DNA from: Diphasiastrum complanatum
Lineage: Eukaryota; Streptophyta; Lycopodiopsida; Lycopodiales; Lycopodiaceae
Direction of reading: 5' to 3'
DNA: 64,000 nucleotides
Assembly: GCA_029204225.1 (NCBI GenBank)
Contig: CM055097.1
Span: forward strand, 55,814,719-55,878,718
This document shows positions 10,864 to 23,912 of this stretch, piece by piece. The notes beneath the pieces are model-generated. The model made no database searches. It was not told where the DNA came from and saw nothing but the letters and a program-made list of their open reading frames with translations. The first letter of the stretch is position 1. Every line of letters starts with the position of its first letter. Both the position numbers and the translations under genes were made by a program.

Positions 10864-13050
10864 GCTACACCAATTTTTCAGTTTACAGCATGATTGTTGG
10901 ATGGTTAGCTTGCATTAGGCATCTTGTCGTGGCATGAATAGTGTTAGATCTGCATTTTAGGGTCAGTTTGGAATTGATTTTGCTTGATTTGAGTGGATTG
11001 GCTTGTTTGAAATCTAATCTGATTAATAACAGGAAAAGCTATTCAGATCACCAATCTTAAGATCCATTTGAATCTAAGAAATCAGTCAAATCTGCCAAAT
11101 TGGTCAAAAAAGAGACAAAAAAACATCATCAGAGCTGATAACTTTTTACCCTCTTTCAGGAAACCTTCTCTTTTTGCAAACACCTTCGGTTTTGTTTATA
11201 GAACCTCCAGTTTGAAGGGCGAAGATTAATTCCCAGCAAATTTCTAGAAATATCAGATAAACCGTCAAAAAACACTGAGAAATTGTCAAAATTCTAAAAA
11301 TACAAAAAAAGAACCTTCGTCCGATTCACTGTGCTTAGGTGTGATTCAGATCTATCTACTGCCAGGTCGACAAAGAATAATACCAAATAGAAAGGTTTTC
11401 AGAGAATCAGTTGTCATACTGTCATGTTTTTGTCAAAAAGTCACTTTTTTGCAAAAATACTAGTATCACTCTTGAACCTTTGCCAGAACCTTCATTGAGA
11501 TTCTAGGACATTCTATTTATAATGAAATACTATTTTTGAGTTCGACGAAGATTCTTCTAGTCAAATTTTGTGTAGCGAGTTGGATTTGATAGCTATCCTC
11601 AAAAATTCTGGTCCAGATTTTGTTGTAGGCTGTAGGAACTCTTTTCACACGTGTGAGGCTGTACAGCTCCGATTTTGACTGATAAATTTCAAAAATTTGT
11701 AGAATTTGACTTACATACCCAATTTGAGTGATTTTTGGTGCAAAATCAAGCATTTTCTATAGAGAATCTAATCCCTTGATTAGTTCTTGGATTAGATCGG
11801 CCAAGAAATTAAATTTGAAGCTTGAATTAGGTGCATTAATTGATTATCTCTGATTTTTTGAGTGCATGTTGAAGTTAAGAGAGATTTTGCTAAAAATCAT
11901 AGATTAAGGAGTGATATGCAAGGTGAGAGGTTGAAATCTATTGTACCATCACTCTAGATTTGTTCAAGAGTGATAGGGTCAGGTTTAGAAGCATCAATTT
12001 GCTAGAAAACATCTTTGGATCTATCCTCCAAGTGAAACCTTTGAGAGTTTCTAGTGCATATAGAGCATCTATGCAAATCTTTTGTAGAATTTGACATAGA
12101 TTGGCTTCAATTGAGAGTTCTAGAAAAGAGATTGAGATCCAAGTCACATTGTTCAACCCTACTCAATTTTTTTGAGTGATTGTAAGGTTTGAAAAGAGTC
12201 ATTAAGGTGTCTATGACAACTGTGTAGAGAGAGATCCAATTTTCTAAGAGTTCCTTCCTTTGTAGAGGGCAAGACCTAGAAGCTCATTTTGTGTTGTTAT
12301 TGGTGGAGAGTTTGTCTTCTCCTAAGTGATCAAATCTTTCTAAGTGGCATTAGCTCTTTGAAGCACAATATCTTAATGAGAAATATCACAACTTTTGATT
12401 TTGAATTTCATTCCAAGTCTTAAAAAGTAGAGTAATTGGTGGAATCCAATAGGAGTGATTGAATTCAAATTGTTGAGCAAAAATTGACATAGTATGTATG
12501 AAACTCAAATTAGTTCTATTCAACTTTCTTTGTGAGAGTGTGAGGGTCAATTTGTGATCCCATTGGATGTAAGAGAATGAGGAGGAGTCCATATTTGAGT
12601 ATTCATGCATGGTTGAGATCCTTGTGAATCTCTAGTTGTCTAATTTTTAAGCTTTGTAAAAAATTGGTGGTATAGTTTGTTTTCAAATCAAATCAAGTTC
12701 ATTCTAAATCTCAAGAGTGAAATTATTTGGGTCAAGAGTGAGTCCAAAAGAAGTGATTAAGTTTGATTTTCATGTGTTTGAAACAAAACCCATCTTTTGT
12801 TTAAGAATCTCAAGTGAAAAGGAAAATCTAGGTGTCAAATCTTTTTCATATCCATTTCAACTTTCAAAAGAAAGAGTCATTGGTATTTGATGAGTCCAAT
12901 AGGAGATTGGATCTGATTTCTTTAGTGATTTGATTCAAAGATTGTGTGCTTTTGTCTTAGTGATCAAAGCAAAGTTTCCAAGTGACTAGTCATTACTGTG
13001 AAGATTGATTCTTAGGTTTGTGAGCTACATCTTTTGTAGATCCTTCTAGA
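10864..13050 (+). other. Long noncoding leader of an LTR element
   Basis: About 2.2 kb with no convincing frame; the short minus-strand frames at 11517, 11938 and 12386 are chance. It lies between the primer site and the gag-like frames. A CACACGTGTG palindrome occurs near 11647. Confidence 0.4.
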
Positions 13051-13473
13051 TTGTTGAAGATGTTCAAATCTAGTCTCTTGAAAGTCACAAATTACATTTG
13101 TAGAATCATATCACAGGTTTTTATTCACATGGCATCAATAGGTGGCATACTATTGAAGGAAAGAAAGGATCCTGAGTGCAACCTTTGTGGCAAGGGAGGA
13201 TATTTTTTCTCAAGATGCTACAAAAAGAAGACCAATCCATCCAAGGAGAACCAAAGCAAGGGGGCCGAGGTGAAGGATGGAGCTTCAAGTTTGAAATGCA
13301 AATACAAGAAGGACAAGTCCAAGGAAAGGTGTTTCCTTTGTGGAAAGGTGAATGAGGCTTGGAGTCTCACAAGGACTTGCAAGATTTGTCTTCAAGAGTC
13401 CGTCACAACACATGTCAAAGCTTTTGAAATTTTTCATTTGGAAGTGCATTGTTTGGTTCAAGTGCAAAGATAG
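13051..13473 (+). pseudogene. Gag-like fragment with degenerate zinc knuckles
   Basis: The frame contains CNLCGKGGYFFSRC, which has the spacing of a retroviral-type CCHC knuckle but lacks the His, and a second cysteine pair CFLCGKVNEAWSLTRTC. The surrounding residues are Lys-rich. Gag nucleocapsid knuckles normally bind RNA; loss of the His suggests decay. The position, downstream of a primer site and upstream of a polypurine tract and LTR, supports a retroelement origin. Confidence 0.5.
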
Positions 13474-13634
13474 ATGTCACTTTCATAAAAGTAACTTGGA
13501 TTTATTTTATGTCCTTGGAAAGTATTTTGCTTGGAACTTTGGACATGTTCAAACTTATTGTTATTATCCAAGAGAAATCAATCAAGAATAAGGAGCATTA
13601 ATCACAAAATGAAAATAGTTTCATTTATGCTCTC

Positions 13635-15005
13635 ATGTCAACTTATGAAGATCTATTTTGCTTAGAAGGGATTTTTGTATCTCAAAGGTGGCTTAAGGCA
13701 ATACTAGTTGAGTGTGATGCCTTAAAGTATAGCAAAGCATGTTTTCCTTGTAAGCTTACATTAGTTATGAAGACAAGGAAATGGAAATATCTTCATTATG
13801 TAGGATCTTTTGGTTTCAATAAGATCATGAATGATGTGTTCATTCATAAAGATGAAAATTGTATGTTCTCAATCCTAAAGGCAAGTTGTAAACTTCTTAT
13901 GAGAATAAGTGAAGCATCCAAAGTGGACACTTATATCCATAAGCAAGTAGTTAGCCTTATTGAGATGGAAATACCTTTTGATTTCAATATTGAAAAAATC
14001 ATGCCAAGTTGTGGTGATTTTTGGACTTATGTTTCTAGCATAAGTAATCTTGATAATCATAGGAAGTGCATATTGTGTGGTCATAGTTGTTGTGATCATT
14101 ATGAGACATGGAGGTCTCCGATTTCCATCAAGAAGGAGCACCATGAAGAGGATCTTAAGGAGTCATCTCAAGGTTCAAATGTGCCAAGGATTGAGGAGGA
14201 GAATCCTTCTCAAGGTTCAAGTGTGCCAAGTATTGAGGAGAAGAGACCTTCTCAAATTGTGATTCCAAAAATAAACTCAAGAAATATGGTTGAATCCATG
14301 TGGCTCACATTTCAAGGGAAAGAGGAGCATATCTCATGTGGTATACATCTCATACTTACTTCTCTTATGTCATTTGATAAATCAATTTGCTTTAGTGAGA
14401 TCGTTGCATCTCAAAATTGGAGTAAAGCCATACTAGTTGAGCATGAAGTCTCTCTTGAGAACATAGATGATGTTCGTAAAAGGTTGAAATTGATTTTAAA
14501 TCAATTAGAAAGCTAATGGTTATTTCATCAAATGTATGCTCTTGAGTCATGTAAGAGCAAAAGTGATTTGTTCACTCATAGTTTGAAAATTTGTATTGAG
14601 GCAAATTGTAAACTCTTTATGAGAGTAAGTGAATCATCTTCTAAAGACACTTATCTCCATAATGAAGTATTTAGCGTCATTGGATCTGAGATTATCATGG
14701 TAAACAAGCATGAAGATATGATGCAAACACTATGTTATTATAGCATGCATAGTCTTGCCAATTTGGATAAGTCTAATTCTCTAGATCATGCTAGCATGAT
14801 GTTAGATCTTTGTGATCCTAATAAGTCAAGAAGAAATATTTATTTTCTCATGGAGGAGCATGCACATGAAGAAGGAGCAAGCCTCAAAGTCAAGCATCTA
14901 CATGAAATTTGGAAGGAATCAATTTCAAAGATTCTAGGATGGTGCAAAGCTCTCAAGCTCATCAAAGATGTCAACATCAAAGAAGCACTATCATGGATAT
15001 GGTGA
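13635..15005 (+). pseudogene. Unrecognised retroelement protein with internal duplication
   Basis: Two frames (13635-14516 and 14532-15005) are separated by a stop. They contain diverged copies of one module about 720-730 bp apart: SQRWLKAILVE near 13680 against SQNWSKAILVE near 14408, and CKLLMRISEAS near 13888 against CKLFMRVSESS near 14608. A CxxC pair (CILCGHSCCDH) lies near 14070, and a short tandem Ser/Glu repeat (SQGSNVPRIEE, SQGSSVPSIEE) near 14165-14240. I recognise no domain. It lies just before a polypurine tract, so it is probably an element protein. Confidence 0.45.
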
Positions 15006-15132
15006 TTTCAGATCAATATCAAGCTCATTGGCTGATCTTCACACCTTTTGAACCAACAAAGACCAATTCAGCCCATGGAGTCAAGTTCAAGATCATCATG
15101 TTTTCCATCAAGCTAGATTTACCAAGCTAGAT

Positions 15133-15142
15133 TTTTGAGGAG
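15133..15142 (+). other. Polypurine tract before a 3' LTR
   Basis: The purine run GAGGAGGAG is followed directly by TGTCA, the usual arrangement at a 3' LTR start. Confidence 0.5.
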
Positions 15143-15974
15143 GAGTGTCAAAAATGCAAAAATAAGCTTAGTAGAGGCCAAAAATCTTGTATATAGATAA
15201 ACACACATGTGTGGAGCCTGTTACCACGTGTGAAAATAGTGTACTTGTCATGTACCATAATCATATAGGCTGTACATATGATTAATTCAAGTTCTAGTGG
15301 CTAAAAAGGCCAAAAACTAGTTTTCTAGATATATGACACATGGCATCAATCTATTGATTGCATGAGCCAAATATTTTGGTTAGGTGTCATATCCCATGTG
15401 TAGAGGACAGCTCACACGTGTGGAATAAGCTGAAGTAGGCGAATTTTGAATTCTAGAAGATTTCCAAGTAGATCTCCATATAGAAGGAAAATGGACCAAA
15501 AGTGCTCAAAATAGAAGGTTTTGTCCAAGTGTCAGTTTTGCATGATGAATCATCATATGACAAAGCACCTTCACACATGTGGGATCAGAGGGATGATCAG
15601 TACCACGAGCTTTCACTTATTGTATATATAGAGCCACATTTGGCCATAATCATTGTGAGACACCAATCTTGGTTTTAGAAGCAATTTTGAGTGATTCTCT
15701 CCATTTGTCTACATTTGTTTTGATTGTTTTGAGGTTCTATCAATGTGTACTTTATTTTCAGGTTGGAGTCCGTACTCAGACAGTGTTTCACATGTGTGAA
15801 ACCATAAAGTACACTTACCTTCAATTAATGATTGTTCTTGTTAGGATTTTGTGTCTAGAATTGATCTAGATTGATCTTAATCTGAAGTAGATTGATAGAT
15901 CAAGTAATCTGACAACCAATCCCTCTTGAGGATCAGATTAGGGTCCACTCTTGGTCCTTTTTGTACTTTTTTGC

Positions 15975-15975
<1 letters not shown>
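15143..15975 (+). mobile_element. Candidate LTR with TATA box and CACACGTGTG-like palindromes
   Basis: The sequence begins TGTCAAAAATG after a purine tract. It has a TATA box (GTATATATAG near 15620) and at least five near-palindromes of the CACA(C/T)GTGTG type (about 15202, 15224, 15411, 15572, 15788), several with a CACGTG core. The right end is not certain and no matching 5' copy was found, so it could be a solo LTR or the end of the 10.8-15.1 kb element. Confidence 0.45.
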
Positions 15976-16490
<515 letters not shown>

Positions 16491-16499
16491 GAGGGTGTC

Positions 16500-17497
16500 A
16501 TGTTTGAGAAACAAAAAATTAGCTCAAAAAGGGATAAGACGAACATGAACGAGACATGAAACATGAACGAGAAACGAACTCGAACAGAAAGTGTTCGTGT
16601 GCAGTGGAACGAGCTATACGACTCTCTTCGTAAACATGGCTACGCCTATCAGAACGAACAGAACGTTAGTGATGGAAATCACGATCATTCTTGATTATGC
16701 AGCCAAACATTAATAAGTGATGCGCCAGAAGAATAATTTGTCGCAAATAGCAAGACAAATTATATGTCGTGAATGATTCGCGAGGAGCTAGACTATGCTC
16801 GACTAATAATTAGTCGCGAAAGATTTGCGAGAGACAAGACTAAATGTTAGTCGTCTGTTACCAAAATGAGCAACTAGATTAGACAGAATGAATAATAAGC
16901 ATAGCAATATTAACACAGTTTTGAACGCAGAACAAAGAACTGTTATCAGATTAAGTATATCAAGTATACATGTCGATAATGCGATAGAGCACAAGACAAT
17001 AGCGGATGAAACCGCGTGTTCTACGAAGCTTATTCAATCTATAAAGGAATGAAACCTTATTGCTGACAATAAAGAATCAATGCACGAGGCATCTACTTTG
17101 TCTGTCTTGCTGATAAGCTTCTGATGCTAATTTACATATACTCTCCTCTTCTCATCTTTTTTGTCAGGACTCAATCGTCCAGCATTCAACCTCATACACA
17201 AATGGTATTCAGTATCTATATACATAATGTTACAGGTGTGCAGATGAAGAAAGTACATGGTGGATGTGCTGTTTGTAGGAGATCGTGGGTGGCTGCAATC
17301 ATTGTCCAGTCTGTTAGCACAGCTGCATGGGGTGAGCGTGAAAAGAGTGCAACGTCAGCCTTTGCTTTTCGTCTTTTCATCGCCTGTGAGAATTTGCATG
17401 TTAATATGTCGACTGTGCAACAACGCGAGTAAATATGCAGCATGAATGAAGGCAGATTAAAATGGAATTAGGAGTATAGAGGAAACAAATTCAACAC
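16500..17497 (-). mobile_element. Probable 3' LTR of a minus-strand copia
   Basis: The right end reads TTCAACAC against a run of 13 C (17499-17511), which on the minus strand is a G-rich polypurine tract followed by TGTTGAA, a typical copia LTR start. A minus-strand TATA-like CTTTATAG lies near 17040. The left boundary (about 16500) is where protease coding sequence stops. Short frames inside are not genes. Confidence 0.5.
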
Positions 17498-17511
17498 ACC
17501 CCCCCCCCCCC

Positions 17512-19950
17512 TAATCTGGATCTGTGAATGCCTTGATCTTCAGACTAAGCAATGCACAAAATTTGTTGTGTGCATTAACACTGAGTGTTTTTGTGAATAT
17601 GTCTGCAACCATGTCCTGTGTTCTGAGTACATTAAGCTCACTTCCTTGTTGAGAACCTTGCCCCTGATGTAGTGATATATTATTTCAATGTGCTTACTCC
17701 TAGAGTGAAATCTAGGGTTGGCTGATAAGGCAATATTACTTTGATTATCACAAAATAAAATTGTAGGGTTGTACTAATTCAGATTAATATCTGACAATAA
17801 ATTTCTCAACCAAAACGCTTCCTTGATAGATTGAGAAACAGCAATGTATTCTGCTTTTGTAGAAGAAAGTGCGACAGAAGTTTGCTTATGACTGTTCCAT
17901 GAGATAGGACCACCGTTGAAGAAGAATGTAAATCCAGATGCGAATTTACAATTGTGTACATCCTCTCCCTAGCTTGCATCAGAATAACCTTTGAGCTGAT
18001 GAAGATTGTCATTGTTGACATCTCCATAGCAGATGCACTGGTCCATGGTAGCTCAAATATATCTCATGACTCGTATGAGAGCCTTCCAATGGGTAATGCC
18101 AAGATTAGCCATATATTGGTTGAGTGAGTTTACAGTAAAGAGATATCTGGCCTTGTACAGACCATTGCATACATGAGAGATCCAAGCATCGATCGATAAG
18201 GATACTATCTCATTTGCTCCTCTTCCTGCTTGGTCTGGGAACATTGGTCCTTTGATAGATGCAGGCCTGGATCCATTGGTGAGTGAGCTAATTTACAATT
18301 CATCAAATTATATTTGTTAAGAACATTGTGAAGATACCTTTGTTGAGTGATGTAAATCAGTCGCTTTGCTCTATCTCTGTGGATTTGAATTTCCAGACTG
18401 AAAACAACATCTATTTCAAATCCTTGACCATATTGGTATTGTTGCTAAAGAGCAATGTATCATTCACATATAAGATAATGATAATAAAGGATTGTTGTAC
18501 TGACTTGGAATAGATCTACATTGCAGTCAGCAGTGCTTGGTTTGAATCCTTGTTCAATGAGGAATATGTTGATCCTCTGAAACCAAGCTCTGGCAGACTG
18601 TTTCAAGACGTACAGTGCCTTGTGGAGTTTACAGACATGATTCTTCATCCCTTCCAAAACGTATCCTTCGGACTAAATCATGTAGATATCTTCTTGTATA
18701 ACTCCATTCAGATAGGCTGTTTGTACATCAAGTTGATGCACTTCGAGTTCAGCAGCTGCAACAGAAGACGAATGTTTGACTACTGGACTAAAAGTATCAC
18801 TGTAGTCGACATTCGAGATCTGGGTGAATTCTCATGCTACCAGTCTTGCTTTCCTTTGATCAATTGCTCTATTGGCATTGTATTTGATCTTAAAGATCCA
18901 TTTGCAATCAATGATATTGCAGCCAATAGGAGATTTGACTAATGACCATGTCTGGTTCTTGATCAGAGAGGAATACTCTCTGTCCATAGCTTCTCTCTAG
19001 AGATCAGAGTCTAGTTGGCTAAGTGCCTCTTCGACTGTCGTCGGTTCCTTCATCAAGAGACAGGCAGACTCAAGAGTATACCTTGTGGGTTGTGTGCGCA
19101 CCCGGCTTGATCTTCTGGGAAGATTCGACTGATGAATCACTCTTGGGACTTGTTGTTGGGTAGCAACGACATCTTCGTCTGATTCATTGTCTCAAAGTGG
19201 GTCGACGATAGACACGCCTGAGCTAGAAGCTCATACTGTCGTGTCAATGGTAGGTGATGGAGGTTCTTCTTGAGCAATGTCCTTGCCTTTGAGGTCGACG
19301 AACTGATCCTCGATAAAGACTGTATCCCGGCTATGCAAGATTTGCTGGATATCAAGATCATACAACTTATAAGTATTTTCAGATGAAGTAATTCAGACCA
19401 GGATGGTCTTGAGACCTTGGAAGTCCAATTTCTTCCTCGTGTCTCTTGGGATCTGCACATAGGCAATGCACCCAAACACTCTTAGGTTCTTCAAAGAAGG
19501 CTTAGAGTCTGTCCACACCTTGTGAGGTGTCTTGCCTGAGAGGGCTTTGGTCTAACATCTGTTCTGGATGTAAGCTACAATGGAGATAGCTTCAGCCCAG
19601 AATCTCTTAGACAACGATGCATGCGATGGCATACATTTGGCAAATTCAACCAGAGTACGGTTCTTCTCCTTGGCTAAGCCATTAGACTGAGGACTGTAAG
19701 GAGTGATGAATTGTTGCTCAATGCCTTGGCTTTGGCAATACTCCTACTTGATAGAGATATATTCTCCACCGTTGTCTGACTTGAGGGCCTTGATCGTCCT
19801 TCCAGTCTCCTTCTCTGCACGCTCCTTGAAGATTCTAAAGCAGTTGAAGGTTTTGATTTCTTCTTTATGAGATAAACCATAGTCCTTCTGAAAAATTCAT
19901 CAATAAAGGTTATAAAATACTTGGCATCCTTTAGCGAAGGAGTTTTCACT
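17512..19950 (-). pseudogene. Copia pol remnant: integrase, reverse transcriptase, RNase H
   Basis: Read leftward from 19950: integrase core (KYFITFIDEF), the RVFGCIAY block near 19470, the RT entry block (WIFKIKYN near 18890), VCKLHKALYVLKQSARAWF near 18625, the RT end (NQYMANLGITHWKALIRVMRY near 18080), and RNase H blocks (GGPISWNSHKQ, ALSSTKAEYIA near 17850) up to a polypurine tract. Several in-frame stops and frame changes break the frame. Gag and protease of this copy are missing; the gag just upstream may belong to a different element. Confidence 0.85.
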
Positions 19951-19974
19951 CATCAATGCAAGCTTACTCATCAT

Positions 19975-20433
19975 TCAAAGCCTCTCAAAACAAAAAAAAT
20001 TTGGTCTTTCTTCATTCTTTTGCAAACATTGAAAGATTTGCCTTCTTAGAGTCAACACTCTAGAAGTAGACTTGGATTCATAAAGCTTCTTTAATGAATC
20101 CCAAGCATCCTTTGATGAAGTGCTCTTACCGATTTCCTTGAGAAGTTCATTGGTAATATTCATCTTGATCATGTGTAGATATCTTTTGGCCCTCTTGTCA
20201 TACCTCATTTGTCCTTGTTGTATTACTGGCCTCTCCTCCAAACCTACAACAATATCTAAAACATCATTCATCTCAAGAAGTGATTCCATCATTTTCCACA
20301 ATGAATAGTTGCTTGAGATAAGCCTATCATTGCCTTCCAGCATGTATCCACTTGATGTAGCCATGTTGCAATGACCTGATCCTTCTATTTCAGCTTGTTC
20401 CAAGGCACAAAGCACTCTGTTTAAATACAACAA
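19975..20433 (-). pseudogene. Copia gag fragment (UBN2-type)
   Basis: A 152-residue frame with the copia Gag signature NYSLWKMMESLLEMNDVLDI near its start, then AKRYLHMIKMNITNELLKEI and KDAWDSLKKLYESKS. The start is uncertain; the likely natural one is the Met of the MATSSGY segment. The zinc knuckle and protease are missing: the frame ends and integrase of another block begins within 30 bp. The matching primer site is at 24807-24818, separated from gag by the inserted element at 20690-24179. Confidence 0.8.
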
Positions 20434-20684
20434 ATGTTTTCAAAAAAAAATCACAAAGATATGGAACCTCTCAATTCTCTTCTAGCAATTATATCTAGCA
20501 AATCAATACATAGAATGTAGAAATCTTGATCAACCTATGATCTATCCCCAATCTAATGACTCTTGCCACTTCTTAAGATTGAAACACACTCTATGAAGTT
20601 CAATCAAAATTAGGATTTTGACAAAATTATATAAAATTGATTAATTCAAATTCTACATGCAATTGCCTAGAACCTGATATAGAA
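20434..20684 (-). repeat. Leader of the outer copia, first copy of a duplicated segment
   Basis: 20470-20680 is repeated at 24395-24640, with shared stretches such as CTTGATCAACCTATGATCT and AAGATTGAAACACACTC. It belongs to the untranslated leader between primer site and gag. Confidence 0.7.
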
Positions 20685-20689
20685 TCTTG
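20685..20689. other. Left target-site duplication TCTTG
   Basis: TCTTG directly precedes the LTR starting at 20690 and recurs directly after the other LTR at 24180-24184. Confidence 0.85.
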
Positions 20690-20954
20690 TGTCAAGCAAT
20701 CAGATATGCAACACAAAGCATTCACCAAGTAAGGAGGCAGAAGAAGAACGCTTACTATCACTCTATTACACTATCCTTCATACTGAATGTAAAATGTACA
20801 TATAAATCCTGAACCCTGATGAGAGAGAGAAAACTTAGGAGTAGACTACTAGACTAGACTACGGCTAGTTACAACTGGTAATAGCTGCCAATAATAAAGT
20901 GCATCGTGAACAGTAACTAAGTGTAACAATGAAGTTTATCATTGATTTTTAACA
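20690..20954 (-). repeat. 3' LTR of the nested copia
   Basis: Starts TG and ends CA on the plus strand, pairs with 23913-24179 and abuts a polypurine tract. Confidence 0.92.
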
Positions 20955-21107
20955 CTCTCCCTCAATGATAAATTTACATTCTTCTATGCCTAAGAGACTA
21001 CAAAGGTTCTCAAATTTACATTTTCCTAAAGACTTAGTAAAAATATCAGCCACTTGATCTTCAGATTTACAAAAAACTAGATCAGTGGCACCATCAATTA
21101 TCTTCTC

Positions 21108-22538
21108 TCAAACAAAGTGATGATGTATCTCGATGTGTTTTGTTTGAGCATGTAGAATTGGGTTTCTGGCAAGATGGATACAACTTTTGTTGTCACAATA
21201 TACAGTTGTAGCATCCACCTGTGATTGTCCCAAATCAGTAGGTAGTCTTTGTAGCCATATTACCTCTTGTGTAGCATTGCTAAGTGCACGATACTCAGCT
21301 TCCGTCAAAGATAAGGCTACTGTAGGTTGCTTCTTGCTGCTCCAAGAAATAGCAACTGTACCATAGCTAAATGTATGAGCACTGGTAGATCGTCTATCAT
21401 CAATATTTCCTGCCCAATCAGCATTTGTATAACCTACCAATATTAGGGCTTCAGACTAATCATACTTCAAGCCAAAATTTAACGTGCCTCGAACATATCT
21501 CAAAATACGTTTAGCAGCTTTCCAATGAGTTTGACTAGGTTCTTGCAAAAATTGACTTACCACACCAACAACATAAACAATGTCAGGACGTGTGCGTGTC
21601 AAATAGATTAAACTACCCACTAACTGCTTGTATAAGTATGCATCAACTTTCTTGGCTTCATCAAATGCAAAAAGTTTGGTATTGGCCTCCATTGGAGTAC
21701 TTAGTGACTTGCAATCCTGCATATTGAACTTATACAATAGATCTTGTGCATACTTGTTGTGCGTAAGAATAACATTGTCTTCCTTTTTCCAAACTTCAAT
21801 ACCAAGACAATAATGCATCAACCCTAAATTGTTCATGTCAAAGGTATTGGAAAGGTATGATTTGATTTCATCAATTAAGCCCATATTACTTCCTGTAATA
21901 ATCAGATCATCGACATTGAGAACAATGAACACTATATTTGAGTTTTGCCTAAGAATGTAAAGATTAGGATCAGCATCACTCTTTACCATTCCCCTTCGCT
22001 TGAAGTGTTCATCAATGCAAGAGTACCATGCTCGTGGTGCTTACTTCAATCCGTATATGGCTTTGTTGAGTTTACAAACCAAATGTTCTCTCCCTGGCTC
22101 AACAAACCAGTGAGGTTGTTCCAAATATACCTCTTCATTCAATACTCCATTAAGAAAAGCAGATTTGATGTCCATTTGTTGGATTTTTCAACCATAGAAA
22201 TCAGAAATTGCAATGATAGAACAAATAGTTACCATTTTGGCTACAGGTGCAAAGGTCTTCTCAAAGTCTATACCTTCCTGCTGCTCAAAACCTCTTGCAA
22301 CTAGTCGTGTCTTGTACTTGTTGAATTTCTCATCCGTTTCATACTTTGTCTTGTAGATCCACTTACATGTGATAGGCGTCTTACCATCAGGTAACTCAAC
22401 CAAGTTCCATGTTTTGTTCTTTGATATAGCCTCCATTATTGTTTCCATAGCTGCACGCCACTCCTGGTGTTCCTTTGCTTCGTTGAAAGTTTTAGGTTCT
22501 TGAGCCGTTAAGATGGATCCCATTAGGGCTAGATTCAT
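21108..22538 (-). pseudogene. Reverse transcriptase and RNase H of the nested copia
   Basis: RT entry is at 22538-22188 (WRAAMETIMEA, CKWIYKTKY, LVARGFEQQEGIDF). The RT core and end are at 21989-21456: the catalytic box reads LNVDDLI, so the Asp pair is kept but the usual Tyr is Asn. RNase H is at 21440-21108 ([34 protein letters not shown]). Frame breaks occur at about 22190-21990 and 21450. The enzyme copied element RNA into DNA; this copy is no longer a single frame. Confidence 0.9.
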
Positions 22539-22650
22539 CTCTAGTCGAGCTGGAGGTTTTCAATTTTTGCTTGATCTCCTAAGCTCTCCCTGCTCACTTG
22601 ATTCGGGAGTATCTCCCTTATTAGCATCACCTGTTACTGACAAGTACCAC

Positions 22651-23600
22651 TTAAGGCACTCTCCTAGGAGTCTCATTATTAACCCTGTCTTTTTTCATTG
22701 GCTCTTCCATATTGACACCAACTTCTTTCTTCACCTGTACTTTGGCTTTATCATCAAAGGAATCAATTGTCAATTTTATTTGGTCATTTTGACCCATCAC
22801 ATCAAAAGTAGCATCTCTGAAAATCACAATCTTTTGTGCATCTGTGTCATACATCCTGTATGCCTTGGCTCTTTCATCATGAGAAAAATACACTTAATAG
22901 CTTTTGCATCCAGTTTCTTTCGTTTTTCATAAGGCACATGAGCGTAAGCATCACAACCGAATACTCATAAATGAGAAATATTAGGTTTCTTTCCAGTAAA
23001 AGCTTCATAAGGTGTCTTACCCTCCATGGACTTCGTAGGACACCAATTCAAGATATGAGTAGTTGTGTTGCATGCTTCTGCCTGAAAAGTATTTGGCAAA
23101 CCCTTGCTCTTAAGCGTTGCCCTAGCCATCTCCACAATGGATTTGTTTTTCTGTTCTACAACTTCATTCTGTTGTGGTGAATAGGACGCAATAGTTTGTC
23201 TCTTGACCCCTTGATCCTCGCAAAAATTTATAAAATCTGTTAAAAAACACTCATCGCCACCATCTGATCTGAGAGTACTAATATAACAGCCTGTTTGTTT
23301 TTCAATTAGAGCCTTGAACTCTCTAAACTTGGCAAAAGCATCAGATTTCTTGCTTATAAAATAAATCCAGATATGTCTACTATAGTCATCAATTAATGTG
23401 ATGAAATAGTAACAACCACTAATGGACCTAGTTTGTATTGGTCCACACTGATCACTATGAACAAGATCAAGAATGTCACTGGATCTTCTTGCTCCATCTT
23501 TGATCATTGGAAAATCTCTCTCTCTATTTTATTTTTTCAAAATGCATTTCTCACAATTTTTTTCTTCAAAAGAGATATTAGACAATCCAATCATCGTATT
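22651..23600 (-). pseudogene. Integrase of the nested copia
   Basis: A zinc-binding tail (CEKCILKK near 23540) leads into the core at 23507-22965. The three catalytic positions look intact: HSDQCGPI, LRSDGGDE and the Glu in EVVEQKN. The C-terminal frame 22893-22651 holds the FSHDERAKAYRMYD block. A stop near 22897 and a frame break separate it. No protease or gag precedes it; a 74-residue frame at 23875-23654 has no domain I know. Confidence 0.88.
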
Positions 23601-23900
23601 GATGTTGATCAGTATAATTGTCTTCATAATAATAATCATCAAATTGATGTTGATCAGCATAATTTTCTGCTTGCCCTTTGTCTTTTCTTTGTTCCATCTC
23701 CTTCTGTTTCCGGGACTGTGTCTTCGTTCCCCACTAATAACTGTGAGCTCCAAAACCTGCAAAATACATCAAGAAGGATTTCTTCCAGCCGTTTTTCTTT
23801 TGGTCTCTCCAAGCTTTCACCTCTTGTGAAGGACTTTCTCACTTCGTTGTGGAGCATGTGACAAGCTGTATCCACTGATCAGGCACAAAGGACTATCGTA

Positions 23901-23912
23901 GTTCTGATACCA
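23901..23912 (-). other. Copia primer-binding site of the nested element
   Basis: TGGTATCAGAAC on the minus strand directly follows the LTR end. It is near-identical to the initiator-tRNA-Met primer site of copia elements. Confidence 0.88.

Noticed and set aside
19137-19475. 112-residue open frame on the minus strand
   Set aside because: It is an off-frame shadow; the copia pol blocks (RVFGCIAY and following) read in a different frame here.
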